This document shows positions 51,227-59,828 of a stretch of 64,000 bases of DNA, in pieces. The notes below the pieces were generated by a model. The model saw only the letters and a list, made by a program, of their open reading frames with translations, made no database searches and was not told the DNA's origin. The stretch is taken from positions 1-64,000 of the forward strand of contig CACXLJ010000016.1 in NCBI GenBank assembly GCA_902768435.1. The letters run 5' to 3'. Source of the stretch: an uncultured Bacteroidales bacterium (lineage in GTDB: Bacteria; Bacteroidota; Bacteroidia; Bacteroidales; Muribaculaceae). A program made the position numbers and the translations under genes. Every line of letters begins with the position of its first letter. Position 1 is the stretch's first letter.

Positions 51227-51275
51227 AAAAAAATGTTGAGAAGTTCCAAATTATTTTGGTTTTTTCTTCTCAACA
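51227..51275 (-). terminator. Intrinsic terminator of the PurF-like gene
   Basis: Reading minus, TGTTGAGAAG (51275-51266) pairs with CTTCTCAACA (51243-51234), with an inner CCAAA/TTTGG, then seven T (51233-51227). It is within the promoter region of the repeat-protein gene. Confidence 0.8.
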
Positions 51276-51305
51276 TTGTTTCGTAGCAAATTGCATGCCA
51301 ATTTA

Positions 51306-52721
51306 TTAGTAGTGGCTGGAGCCGTCGAAGCAGTGGGTGCACAAGCGGCACTTGGGCAATCCGATGGCAGTCACCAGGTCGTCAATGGTGTTGAACTTGA
51401 GCGAGGTGAGACCAAACTGCTTACGGATTTCCTCGACCATCTGGGCATACTCGGGCGTGTCGCTATCGATGTATTTTTCCAGATTCTTGTTGGGATCGCC
51501 CTCCAGTTTCTCGATGATGCGGCGGGTGATGAGCTCCATGTCGTTCTTCGAGTTGGTGAAGTTCACAAAGGGGCAGCCATAGATGAGTGGCGGGCATGAG
51601 ATGCGCATGTGCACCTCGCGTGCACCGTAGTCATAGAAGTCGCGGGTGTTGTCGCGCAACTGCGTACCGCGCACGATTGAGTCGTCGCAGAAGAGCATGC
51701 GGTTGCCTTGCATCATGGCACGGTTGGGGATGAGTTTCATCTTTGCCACAAGGCGGCGACGGGTCTGGTCGCTGGGTGTGAAACTGCGAGGCCAAGTGGG
51801 AGTGTACTTGGCAATGGCCCGGTGGTAGGGCACCTTTTTGCCCTCGGCATAACCCATGGCCATGCCGGTGCCCGAGTCGGGGATGCCGCAGGTGCAATCC
51901 ACCTCGCTGTCGTCCTTCTGGCCCATTTGCTTGCCAATGGCGAAGCGCACCTCCTCTACATTTTTGCCCTCATAGTTCGAGGTGGGGAAGCCGTAGTAAA
52001 TCCACAGGAAGGAGCAAATCTGCATCTCTTCGTTGGCGGCTCGCAACTGCTTCATGCCCTGTTGAGCGGTAATTTCCACAATCTCGCCAGGTCCCACATA
52101 GTGCTCAATGTCGTAGCCCAGATTGGGCAGCGATGTCGATTCTGAGGTCAAAGCCCACGCACCCTCTTTCTTGCCTATGATGATGGGAGTGCGGCCCAGT
52201 TTGTCGCGTGCGGCAATGATGCCTGTCTCGGTGAGGATGAGCATCGAACACGAGCCTTTCACCTTGTTATACACATTCTCGATGCCTTCCACAAAATCTT
52301 TGCCCTCAATAATGAGCAAGCCCACGAGTTCGGTGGGGTTGGTGTGCCCCGACGAGAGTTCGGCAAAGTGGTGTTTCTTGCTCAAAATCTCCTGTTCAAG
52401 TTCGTCGATGTTGACAATCTTGGCCACCGTGACGATGGCAAACTTACCCAAGTGACTGTTGAAGATGATGGGTTGCGGGTCGGTGTCACTAATCACGCCA
52501 ATGCCTATGTTGCCCTTGAACTTGTCGAGTTCATCTTCAAATTTTGAACGGAAATAGGCATTTTCGAGACTGTGAATAGAGCGGTTAAACTTTTTCGACT
52601 CAGAGTCGTAAGTGGTCATACCACTGCGTCGTGTTCCCAGATGTGAATTGTAGTCGGTGCCGTAGAACAGGTCGTTCATACAGCAATTGTCGGCATGTAC
52701 CGTACCAAAGAAACCTCCCAT
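51306..52721 (-). CDS. Amidophosphoribosyltransferase-like protein lacking the N-terminal catalytic Cys
   Basis: A 471-residue PurF-like protein. The N-terminal part resembles class II glutaminase (NSHLGTRRSGM) but begins MGGFFG, so residue 2 is Gly, not the nucleophilic Cys of CG(V/I)FG. The phosphoribosyltransferase part is intact, including the PRPP loop LFCDDSIVRGTQL. Cys pairs (DCTCGIPD and CRLCTHC) could hold an Fe-S or zinc site. It may use ammonia, or it may have a different role. A true purF with Cys is expected elsewhere. Start agrees with the promoter at 52771-52801. Confidence 0.85.
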   Translation of the reverse strand: MGGFFGTVHADNCCMNDLFYGTDYNSHLGTRRSGMTTYDSESKKFNRSIHSLENAYFRSKFEDELDKFKGNIGIGVISDTDPQPIIFNSHLGKFAIVTVAKIVNIDELEQEILSKKHHFAELSSGHTNPTELVGLLIIEGKDFVEGIENVYNKVKGSCSMLILTETGIIAARDKLGRTPIIIGKKEGAWALTSESTSLPNLGYDIEHYVGPGEIVEITAQQGMKQLRAANEEMQICSFLWIYYGFPTSNYEGKNVEEVRFAIGKQMGQKDDSEVDCTCGIPDSGTGMAMGYAEGKKVPYHRAIAKYTPTWPRSFTPSDQTRRRLVAKMKLIPNRAMMQGNRMLFCDDSIVRGTQLRDNTRDFYDYGAREVHMRISCPPLIYGCPFVNFTNSKNDMELITRRIIEKLEGDPNKNLEKYIDSDTPEYAQMVEEIRKQFGLTSLKFNTIDDLVTAIGLPKCRLCTHCFDGSSHY

Positions 52722-52770
52722 AATGATTATATTTAGTCTAAATAAACGATAATTGTGTCCAATCTTTGTG

Positions 52771-52801
52771 CAAAGATAAGCATTTTTTTTTGTTTTTCAA
52801 A
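52771..52801 (-). promoter_or_regulatory. Promoter of the PurF-like gene
   Basis: TTTG (52798-52801), a 19-nt gap, TATCTTTG (52771-52778), leader about 43 nt. Confidence 0.75.
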
Positions 52802-52837
52802 TATACTTGACCAATAAAATGGTATCAAAATTGGGCA

Positions 52838-54283
52838 TTATTCATGCTCCAGGGGGCAGTTGATGAGATACACATGCTCGCTGGCGCGTGTGATGGCGGT
52901 GTAGAGCCAGCGGTAGAAGTCGAGTTGCGTGAAAGCCTCGGGCATGATGCTGCCCATGTCGATGAACACATTGCGCCACTGGCCGCCTTGCGCCTTGTGG
53001 CAGGTGATGGCGTAGGCATATTTCACCTGCAAGGCGTTGAAGTAGGGATTCTTCTTGAGTTCGCGATGACGGGCACGGCGGTCGCCAGTCAGTTCGTTCA
53101 TCACCTCGCTGTAGAGTCGGTTGGTTTGCTCCACGCTCAGGCCGGGAGTGTCGCTGGCAAGGCAGTCGAGAATGATTTTCGTGTCAATTTCCAGATTGCC
53201 GTGGTCGGGAAGGGTGACGGTGACATTGGCAAACCGCAGTCCGTAGCGCGCTTCCACCTCGCCCCACACCCGCTGCACGCGTAGCACATCGCCGTTGGCA
53301 ATGAAGTCGATTTCGTTGTGTTCGCTTGCCCAGTAATAATTGTTTTTCACCACCAGCAGCATTTCGTCGCTCACGAGCAAGTCTTCGCGATACAAGATGC
53401 TGTTGCGTATGCCCATGTTGAACTGTGCGGCGCGCTTGTTGCTGCGTGTGATGATGGCGGTCTCGGCCATGCCCGGGCGGCTGTAGCTGTCGCTGATGGT
53501 TTCGAGCAGAAACTCGCCGCTCACCGCTTCAATGTCGGGGAAAGTTTGCAGCCGCAGTTTGGGGGCGGGCAGGGGTTCCAGATGCATGTTTTGCCGCAGC
53601 ATTGTGGCATTGTAAAGAATGCCCGAATCGCTGTCTTGGCGAGCAATGGAGGTGAGTTGCACCACTTGAGGCTGCAGCCCGTAAGAAGCCAGCACCTTGG
53701 GATTCATAGCTGGGCTTTGCGACTGACCCACGGGCGGCAGCTGCGCCACATCGCCCATGAGCATAAGGCGGCATCCCTGTCCGTTATACACATAGTGAAT
53801 CAGGTCATCGAGCAAGTTTCCCGTGCCGAATATCATGTTCTCGCCACCGCCGTTGGCCACCATCGAGGCCTCGTCGACGATGAAGATGGTGCCTGTGTGC
53901 TTGTTCTCGGCAACCGAAAAGCCTGCATCCAGATAGCCCTTTTGCCGATAGATGCGCCTGTGAATGGTGTAGGCTGTGTGCCCCGACCACTCGGTGAACA
54001 CTTTGGCGGCGCGGCCTGTGGGTGCCAGCAGCACAGCCTTGCGGCCCAATTCGTTCATGGCCTTGACCATGGCGCCTATCATCGAGGTCTTGCCGGTGCC
54101 AGCGTAGCCATTGAGCAGCAGCACCGCATTCTCGTTGCCGTAGAAGATGAAGTGTGCAAAAGCCGCCAGCAGTTGCCATTGCTCATCGTTGGGCTCGTAG
54201 TTCAGGTTCGAGACCGTCCTTTGGGCAAAGTCGGCAACGAGCGGGTCGTTTATGGGGCTGTTATGTGGGGCAGTGATAGGCAT
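52838..54283 (-). CDS. RecD-like superfamily 1 DNA helicase
   Basis: A 481-residue ATPase: Walker A NGYAGTGKTSMIGA, LLAPTGRAAKVF (motif Ia), Walker B IVDEASMVANGG, the GDVAQLPPVGQSQSP motif, and a UvrD_C_2-type end with YAITCHKAQGGQW and TRASEHVYLI. This matches the AAA_30/RecD2-like stand-alone helicases. It probably acts in DNA repair or recombination. No RecBC genes nearby. Confidence 0.92.
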   Translation of the reverse strand: MPITAPHNSPINDPLVADFAQRTVSNLNYEPNDEQWQLLAAFAHFIFYGNENAVLLLNGYAGTGKTSMIGAMVKAMNELGRKAVLLAPTGRAAKVFTEWSGHTAYTIHRRIYRQKGYLDAGFSVAENKHTGTIFIVDEASMVANGGGENMIFGTGNLLDDLIHYVYNGQGCRLMLMGDVAQLPPVGQSQSPAMNPKVLASYGLQPQVVQLTSIARQDSDSGILYNATMLRQNMHLEPLPAPKLRLQTFPDIEAVSGEFLLETISDSYSRPGMAETAIITRSNKRAAQFNMGIRNSILYREDLLVSDEMLLVVKNNYYWASEHNEIDFIANGDVLRVQRVWGEVEARYGLRFANVTVTLPDHGNLEIDTKIILDCLASDTPGLSVEQTNRLYSEVMNELTGDRRARHRELKKNPYFNALQVKYAYAITCHKAQGGQWRNVFIDMGSIMPEAFTQLDFYRWLYTAITRASEHVYLINCPLEHE

Positions 54284-54353
54284 TTAGGGCAGTTTGATAG
54301 AAACTAATACCACAAATTTATGAAAAATATGCCACATTACACAATTTTTTCAT

Positions 54354-54361
54354 TACCTTTG
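54354..54361 (+). promoter_or_regulatory. -7 box of tRNA-Ser
   Basis: TACCTTTG, 17 nt before the mature 5' end. Confidence 0.6.
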
Positions 54362-54378
54362 CAGGCGCAAATGTGCAA

Positions 54379-54466
54379 GGAGTGATGCTCGAGTGGCTGA
54401 AGAGGCACGCCTGGAAAGCGTGTATACGTCAAAAGCGTATCCCGAGTTCGAATCTCGGTCACTCCG
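54379..54466 (+). tRNA. tRNA-Ser(GGA)
   Basis: Acceptor arms GGAGTGA (54379-54385) and TCACTCC (54459-54465), D-arm CTCGAGTGGCTGAAGAG, anticodon arm CACGC/GCGTG with loop CTGGAAA (anticodon GGA), a long variable arm (GTATACGTC...AAAGCGTATC), T-arm CCGAG/CTCGG with TTCGAAT, discriminator G. The long variable arm and G discriminator mark a serine tRNA. CCA is not encoded. Confidence 0.95.
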
Positions 54467-54477
54467 CGATAGTTAAG

Positions 54478-54510
54478 CAGCAGGTTGGTTTTCAATCTGC
54501 TGTTCTTTTT
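54478..54510 (+). terminator. Terminator of tRNA-Ser
   Basis: CAGCAGGTTG (54478-54487), loop GTTTT, CAATCTGCTG (54493-54502), then TTCTTTTTT. Confidence 0.85.
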
Positions 54511-54625
54511 TGCCAGATTGGCGATTTTTGTCGGTTTTTGCGTCATCGCCCATGAGTTTGATGGGACAATTCTGGCGATGTGTGCGAATCGTTGAAAATA
54601 GGATTTATAGTTTTGTTTTTTTATG

Positions 54626-54682
54626 TATCTTTGCAAATCAATGATTTTTAACCCAATTCGGCCTAATGACCGATTTGGGTTT
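54626..54682 (+). promoter_or_regulatory. -7 box and leader hairpin of the lysO genes
   Basis: TATCTTTG (54626-54633). The leader holds AACCCAATTCGG (54650-54661) pairing with CCGATTTGGGTT (54670-54681), 11 of 12 bp, followed by TAA. It is a possible attenuator or mRNA-stabilising hairpin about 22 nt before the ATG. Confidence 0.5.
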
Positions 54683-54704
54683 AACGCACTGAAATGACAC
54701 GGAT

Positions 54705-55004
54705 ATGCTGAAGGTTGTTGCCATCATGTTTTGCGGGATGGGTGCTGGCTACTTGCTGCGCAAGTGCCGGCTTGGCATCGTGTCGGCGCTGGTCATGGTG
54801 TTCATTTGGCTATTGCTCTTTTTCCTGGGGTTGGAAGTGGGGGCCAATCCGCGCATCATCAGTGCCATTCAAGAACTTGGGCTTGAGGCGTTGCTGCTGT
54901 CGCTGGCAGGCATTGCAGGCAGTGTGACTCTGGCATGGGCGCTATGGCGATTTGCTTCGCGCAAGAAATCGTCATCTCACGAGCAGAAAGGAGGCCAGTC
55001 ATGA
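54705..55004 (+). CDS. LysO-family lysine exporter, N-terminal part
   Basis: A 99-residue membrane protein with three predicted helices (about 3-20, 22-45, 58-82). It corresponds to the first half of LysO (DUF340), the lysine exporter, here a separate gene overlapping the second half by ATGA (55001-55004). Bacteroidota often encode LysO as two translationally coupled genes. The substrate (lysine, thialysine) is from family knowledge. Confidence 0.8.
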   Translation: MLKVVAIMFCGMGAGYLLRKCRLGIVSALVMVFIWLLLFFLGLEVGANPRIISAIQELGLEALLLSLAGIAGSVTLAWALWRFASRKKSSSHEQKGGQS

Positions 55005-55603
55005 AAGGCAGCCTGATTATCGTGGGATTCTTTGTGCTGGGCATCGTGTGCGGCCTTTATCACTGGCTGCCCGATGTGGTGATGCAGTCCGACATCAGTT
55101 TCTATGTGCTTTGCGCTCTCATGTTCTTTGTGGGCATGAGTGTGGGCAGCAACACCAGTGCGCTCAAGAGTTTCAAGAAACTCAATCCGCGTCTTGCCCT
55201 GCTGCCGCTCATGACCATCGTGGGCACATTGGCAGGGTGCAGCATTGTGGCCCTGCTGCTGCCTCACCGATCGCTGGCCGACTGCCTGGCGGTAGGGTCG
55301 GGGTTTGGTTATTACTCGCTTTCAAGCATCTTCATCACACGGTATTGCGGTCCTGAACTGGGCATGGTTGCCTTGCTTGCCAACATTGTGCGTGAAGTGT
55401 TCACACTGCTGGGAGCGCCGCTGTTGGTGCGCTATTTCGGGCCGCTGTCGCCCATCTCGGTGGGCGGTGCCACTACCATGGACACCACACTGCCCATCAT
55501 CACCCGTTGCTCGGGTAACGACTTTGTGATTCTTTCAATATTTCACGGGTTTATTGTTGACTTCTCGGTGCCTTTCCTGGTCACATTCTTCTGCTCACTC
55601 TGA
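55001..55603 (+). CDS. LysO-family lysine exporter, C-terminal part
   Basis: A 200-residue inner-membrane protein with about seven helices and the LysO signature GSGFGYYSLSS, VGGATTMDTTLPI. The ATG at 55001 overlaps the previous stop, indicating translational coupling to the first half. An upstream ATG at 54935 is unlikely because it would overlap the first gene by 70 nt. Its last codons overlap the end of the next, convergent gene by 9 nt. Confidence 0.85.
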   Translation: MKGSLIIVGFFVLGIVCGLYHWLPDVVMQSDISFYVLCALMFFVGMSVGSNTSALKSFKKLNPRLALLPLMTIVGTLAGCSIVALLLPHRSLADCLAVGSGFGYYSLSSIFITRYCGPELGMVALLANIVREVFTLLGAPLLVRYFGPLSPISVGGATTMDTTLPIITRCSGNDFVILSIFHGFIVDFSVPFLVTFFCSL

Positions 55604-56377
55604 GGGAGCATCACCAGGCTGTGGCGGCATGAAGCGCGCGTTGGGATCTTCGTCGGCGGGCGTTGCTTGCTGTGCCGGAGCAGTGTCGTCGCCTGGCTGT
55701 GGCGGCATGAAGCGCGCATTGGGGTCTTCGTCGTGGGGTTTCTCTGAGTTCTCGGTGAGCTCTGAGTTCTCGGTGGGCAATTCCTTGGCTGGCGTTGCCT
55801 TTTTCTTGTTCTTGTGAGTAGCATTTTCCAGCTTGTTCCACTCGTCATGAATGTCATGACCCACTTTGGAGAGTTTCTTTTTGCCGCCTTTGATGCCTTT
55901 CTCAAAGGTCTCGTCGATTGAGCGTTCGAGAATGGTGTTGAACTTGAAGGGTAACAGCGACACCAGTGCCGACACCAGCGTGGCAAGCAGGAGCCAGCGA
56001 CACACTTTGTGACCGATGCTCAGGTGTTCCATGCCAAATCCTTCGAGTTCGGCATTGGGGATGACATCGGGCGCATGCTGAAGTCCCACATTGAGGAAAA
56101 CCTTGTCGGAATAGAAAAAGAAGAGGCCTATGAGCACAAACACAGTCACCACAATGCCCCAGTAGCGATTCTTCATGCAGTTGAAGACAATGCCGCCAAA
56201 GCAGGCAATGAAAGGCAACAGCGCAAACACGGTGCGTTTCAGGCTGAAGTTCTCGGTAATCATGGCCGCCGAGTAGGCCAGTCCGGTGACATCGCCCTTC
56301 ACCTGCAGTTCGCACAACGGCAGGAATACATAGCAGATGAGGGTAGCGATGAACAATATGTTGGTGATGGGTTTCAT
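55595..56377 (-). CDS. Four-helix membrane protein with repeated acidic C-terminal tail
   Basis: A 260-residue protein with four hydrophobic segments (about 5-22, 48-68, 72-90 and 124-142), a basic helical stretch (KGIKGGKKKLSKVGHDIHDEW), then a low-complexity tail with the unit DEDPNARFMPPQPGD twice and Thr/Glu/Asn repeats. I do not recognise the family. The tail is probably cytoplasmic and disordered. Convergent with lysO. Confidence 0.7.
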   Translation of the reverse strand: MKPITNILFIATLICYVFLPLCELQVKGDVTGLAYSAAMITENFSLKRTVFALLPFIACFGGIVFNCMKNRYWGIVVTVFVLIGLFFFYSDKVFLNVGLQHAPDVIPNAELEGFGMEHLSIGHKVCRWLLLATLVSALVSLLPFKFNTILERSIDETFEKGIKGGKKKLSKVGHDIHDEWNKLENATHKNKKKATPAKELPTENSELTENSEKPHDEDPNARFMPPQPGDDTAPAQQATPADEDPNARFMPPQPGDAPSE

Positions 56378-56502
56378 GAATCGTCGTTGTAATTATAGAT
56401 AGTATCTTGCTATGCAAAGTAACATAATAAGTGGTGAAATGCCAATTTTTGAGACTAATTTTAGTTAAATTTCACCTTTTGCAACAGTTTTAGCAATAAA
56501 TT

Positions 56503-58737
56503 TCACTTGCGCAGCGGGGCCAACAGTTTGGGATCTCCCACAATCCACAGTATGTCGCCAGGCTCAAAGCACAGCTCGGGCGTGGGATTCAGGAACTCCT
56601 CGTCGTTGTCGCTGCGTTGCACTGCTACCAGCATGGAGCGGTAATCCTCGCGCAGCCGTGCCTGCGAGAGTTTCTTGCCCACGATGGGCGACTTGTCGCT
56701 GATGGCAAAGTGCACAAATTTTGGCGACCCTGCCGTGCTCACCAGCTTCTCGTTCGATTCCACCAGAGGCAGCATCACCTGAATTTGTTCGTCGGTGCCA
56801 ATTACGCCCAGCACATCGCCCGGGAAGATGCGCATGTCGCCTTTGGGCACAGGATAAATCACCGAGTTGCGCTGTATGTTCACCACATTCACGCCATACT
56901 TGCGGCGAATGTCGGCATTGCGTAGCCGTTCGCCCACAAAGGGGCAGCTGTAGCCCACCCGCATATAGGCAAGGTGTAGGTCGCTCACCAGATTGTGTCC
57001 CTTGCCTGTGCGGCGGTTCTCACGCTCGTTCACATTGTTCACAAAGCGGCTTTCCACTTGCTTAATGCGGTGCTTGAATATGGGCGCGAAGACCGCCATA
57101 ATCAAGATGATCACGGCCAAGCCAATGAGCAGCGACAAGGCACTCGAATAGGTGCCATACAGGATGCTCATGATGAAGTTGAGCGCCAGGAACACCGAGA
57201 ATAGCGTCATTACTACCAGCGGCACATAGGAAACACGGCCTGATTTCTTGACCAGTTGCCTGCGCTCGAGCGTGGTGACGCTCGGGAAGATGATGGCGTA
57301 GATAAATGGCATGATAATGCCAATCGATGCCGCCATGGCCAGGAATCGTCCCCATCCGCCAGGAATCGCCTTGGTGATGAAGGGAATGAGATAGGTGCGG
57401 CACATGAAGATGAAGGCGATGACCACCACCGAGTAGAGCAGAATGCGCAGCGCATAACGCTTTGCAACCGATTTCCACAGCGAGCGCGACTGCTTTTGTT
57501 CGCTCTCGGCAGCATTCTTGCTGTAGCCATCGAGCACGCTCGACCACTTTTGCGGCAAGTGCCGCGCCACCCAATTATAGCATGGAATGGCACTCTTGAT
57601 GAAGAACGGGGTGAAGAAGGTGGTGATGACCGACACAGTCACAATGATAGGATACATGCTGTCGTCGAGCACACCCAGCGACATGCCCAGCGTGGCAATG
57701 ATGAACGAGAACTCGCCAATCTGTGTGAGGCAGAATCCCGACTCCATGGCTATCTTCAGTGGCTGGCCAGCAGCAAGCATGCCAAAGGTGCCAAACAGTA
57801 TCATGCCAACAACCACTACTGCCGACAGCAACGCGATGGTGCCGCCAAAGTCCACAATTATCTGCGGGTTGACCATCATGCCCACCGAGATGAAGAACAC
57901 GGCGCCAAACAGGTCCTTCACTGGCATGATGATGCGCTCGATGCGCTCGGCTTCGCTGGTGCCGGCAAGAATGGAGCCCATCACAAAGGCTCCGAGAGCC
58001 AGCGAGAATCCCGACTCAACAGCCAGTATTGCCATCAGGAAGCACAGGCCCATGGATATGACCAGCATCAGCTCGTCGCTGATGATGCGGCGGAATCGCT
58101 TAAAGATGGTGGGAATCAGGAAGATGCCCACGGTGAACCACATTACCAGGAAGAACGACAACTTGAGGATGCTCTTCAGCATTTCGCCGCTCTCCACGCT
58201 CTTGTGGATGGCGATTGACGACAGGATGACCATGAGCACCACCGCCACCAGGTCCTCGATGATGAGCACTGCAAGCACCAGCGGCACAAAGCGGCGCTGA
58301 CGCATGTTCAGGTCGGTGAGCGCCTTGATGATGATGGTGGTCGACGACATCGAAATCATGCCGCCCAGGAAAATGGCGTTCACCGTAGAGAAATGCAGCA
58401 TCTTGCCCACCACAAAGCCCAGGCCCATCATGCCCGTCACAATAATCAGGCAGGTGATGATGGCCGAACTGCCCACATTGAGCAGTTTCTTGAAACTGAA
58501 TTCAAGTCCCAGGGAGAACAGCAGCACAATGATGCCTATCTGGGCCCAGAACTCAATGTTCTCATGAGTGGCCACCGTGGGGAAAAACGAGAAGTGCGGA
58601 CTGGCAATGAAGCCTGCCACAATGTAGCCTAGCACCACAGGTTGCTTGAGCAGTTTGAAAATAATGGTGGCAACGGCGCCCAGCACCAGTATCAGGGCAA
58701 GGTCGCCAATCAGACTTTCAATATTCAGAGCTTCCAT
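56503..58737 (-). CDS. CPA2 cation:proton antiporter with C-terminal TrkA_C (RCK_C) domains
   Basis: A 744-residue inner-membrane protein. The N-terminal antiporter domain has about 12 helices (to about 400), with FSLGLEFSFKKLL and LIIEDLVAVVLMV as in KefB-like proteins. Extra helices (about 425-560) and two RCK_C-like domains (about 610-675 and 685-744) follow; it ends in the usual DPKLLAPLRK type. Exchanges K+ or Na+ for H+; ligand binding to RCK_C likely gates it. mgtC lies upstream by 29 nt on the same strand. Confidence 0.9.
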   Translation of the reverse strand: MEALNIESLIGDLALILVLGAVATIIFKLLKQPVVLGYIVAGFIASPHFSFFPTVATHENIEFWAQIGIIVLLFSLGLEFSFKKLLNVGSSAIITCLIIVTGMMGLGFVVGKMLHFSTVNAIFLGGMISMSSTTIIIKALTDLNMRQRRFVPLVLAVLIIEDLVAVVLMVILSSIAIHKSVESGEMLKSILKLSFFLVMWFTVGIFLIPTIFKRFRRIISDELMLVISMGLCFLMAILAVESGFSLALGAFVMGSILAGTSEAERIERIIMPVKDLFGAVFFISVGMMVNPQIIVDFGGTIALLSAVVVVGMILFGTFGMLAAGQPLKIAMESGFCLTQIGEFSFIIATLGMSLGVLDDSMYPIIVTVSVITTFFTPFFIKSAIPCYNWVARHLPQKWSSVLDGYSKNAAESEQKQSRSLWKSVAKRYALRILLYSVVVIAFIFMCRTYLIPFITKAIPGGWGRFLAMAASIGIIMPFIYAIIFPSVTTLERRQLVKKSGRVSYVPLVVMTLFSVFLALNFIMSILYGTYSSALSLLIGLAVIILIMAVFAPIFKHRIKQVESRFVNNVNERENRRTGKGHNLVSDLHLAYMRVGYSCPFVGERLRNADIRRKYGVNVVNIQRNSVIYPVPKGDMRIFPGDVLGVIGTDEQIQVMLPLVESNEKLVSTAGSPKFVHFAISDKSPIVGKKLSQARLREDYRSMLVAVQRSDNDEEFLNPTPELCFEPGDILWIVGDPKLLAPLRK

Positions 58738-58766
58738 GTTGAAGTGAGTTTCTTGATTATGTGTGA

Positions 58767-59486
58767 TTACAGGTTGGCCTCGTTGGTGAGCGTTATCGAC
58801 AGCGTGTTGTCGTACTGCGATTTCAGCTCATCAAAGAGTGTCCCAATATCGGTTGATTTTCGAGTGAGCACGCGATAGTTGATGATGCTCATGTTGTTCT
58901 CGTAGTCATATTTCATCGACTCTACAATGGCATGCAGCTTGTGCCGCTTGAATACCGCCATGCACGCATCGCGGTCGGTCACAATCTCGCCCACCTTGAT
59001 GCGTATCACCTTGGTCTCCCACAGCATGTTGGCTCGCTGCTCAATGCGCTCAATGTTCACTAGAATGAAGATGATGAGCAGGGTGGCTATCACCGAGATG
59101 ACATACATGCCGGCTCCCACGGCAAGGCCAATGCAGGCCGAAATCCAGATGCCGGCGGCAGTCGTGAGGCCGCGCACCGAGCCTTTCATTTGAATGATGG
59201 CACCGGCACCCAGGAAACCGATACCGCTCACCACCTGGGCGGCGATGCGGCCCGGGTCGCCGTTTTTCAGCCCGAAATACACTTGCGGAATGTAGATGGA
59301 GATGAGCATGGCCAGCGTAGCGCCCATGGCAATGAGTGCAAAGGTGCGCAATCCCGCTGTTTGCCCCTTCAGACGCCGCTCATAGCCTACAGTGGCACCC
59401 AGCAGCATGCTCAGCAGCAGTTTGAATATCGCGCCCGTCAGGTTCACATCGGGGCTCATAATGTCGTTGTATATCTGTTCAAGCAT
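58767..59486 (-). CDS. MgtC/SapB family membrane protein
   Basis: A 239-residue protein: MgtC signature LLGATVGYERRLKGQTAGLRT with an Arg pair and five helices (about 20-160), then a soluble ACT-like C-terminal domain (about 160-239). MgtC proteins affect Mg2+ homeostasis, ATP synthase or phosphate balance depending on species. Probably one operon with the CPA2 antiporter. Confidence 0.9.
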   Translation of the reverse strand: MLEQIYNDIMSPDVNLTGAIFKLLLSMLLGATVGYERRLKGQTAGLRTFALIAMGATLAMLISIYIPQVYFGLKNGDPGRIAAQVVSGIGFLGAGAIIQMKGSVRGLTTAAGIWISACIGLAVGAGMYVISVIATLLIIFILVNIERIEQRANMLWETKVIRIKVGEIVTDRDACMAVFKRHKLHAIVESMKYDYENNMSIINYRVLTRKSTDIGTLFDELKSQYDNTLSITLTNEANL

Positions 59487-59681
59487 TTTGTTTGGTCAAG
59501 GCAGATTTTTAGGGCCCAATATGGGGCCGTTGACAAGTGGCTTCTGCCTCAACCTACAAAGTTACAAAAAATGTGCCGTATATCCTCCTTTCAACCCATA
59601 AAATCGTCATTCACCTCTTCATCGTGCGTCGTGAATTGCTAAATATTAGGGAAAAGTGTTGTTTTGACAGATAATTTATAT

Positions 59682-59689
59682 TAACTTTG
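59682..59689 (+). promoter_or_regulatory. -7 box of the SUMF1-like / LRR-dockerin-SusD operon
   Basis: TAACTTTG, with TTTG at 59663-59666 (spacing short, 15 nt). The leader of about 130 nt is A/T-rich. The rest of the 342-nt gap (59487-59681) holds nothing I can name. Confidence 0.5.
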
Positions 59690-59828
59690 CCATGTTTTGA
59701 TATAATTATGAAGATGTTTGTAGAATAATTATAATAATATCAAACCTTAAAATAAGGCTTGTCAAGCCAACCTTGTATAGATTGTTTGAACTAACTTTAA
59801 ACTGAAATATTCACTAAATGTCGAAACA

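Noticed and set aside
57256-58218. Long plus-strand open frame opposite the CPA2 antiporter
   Set aside because: His/Asp-rich antisense shadow without start signals.
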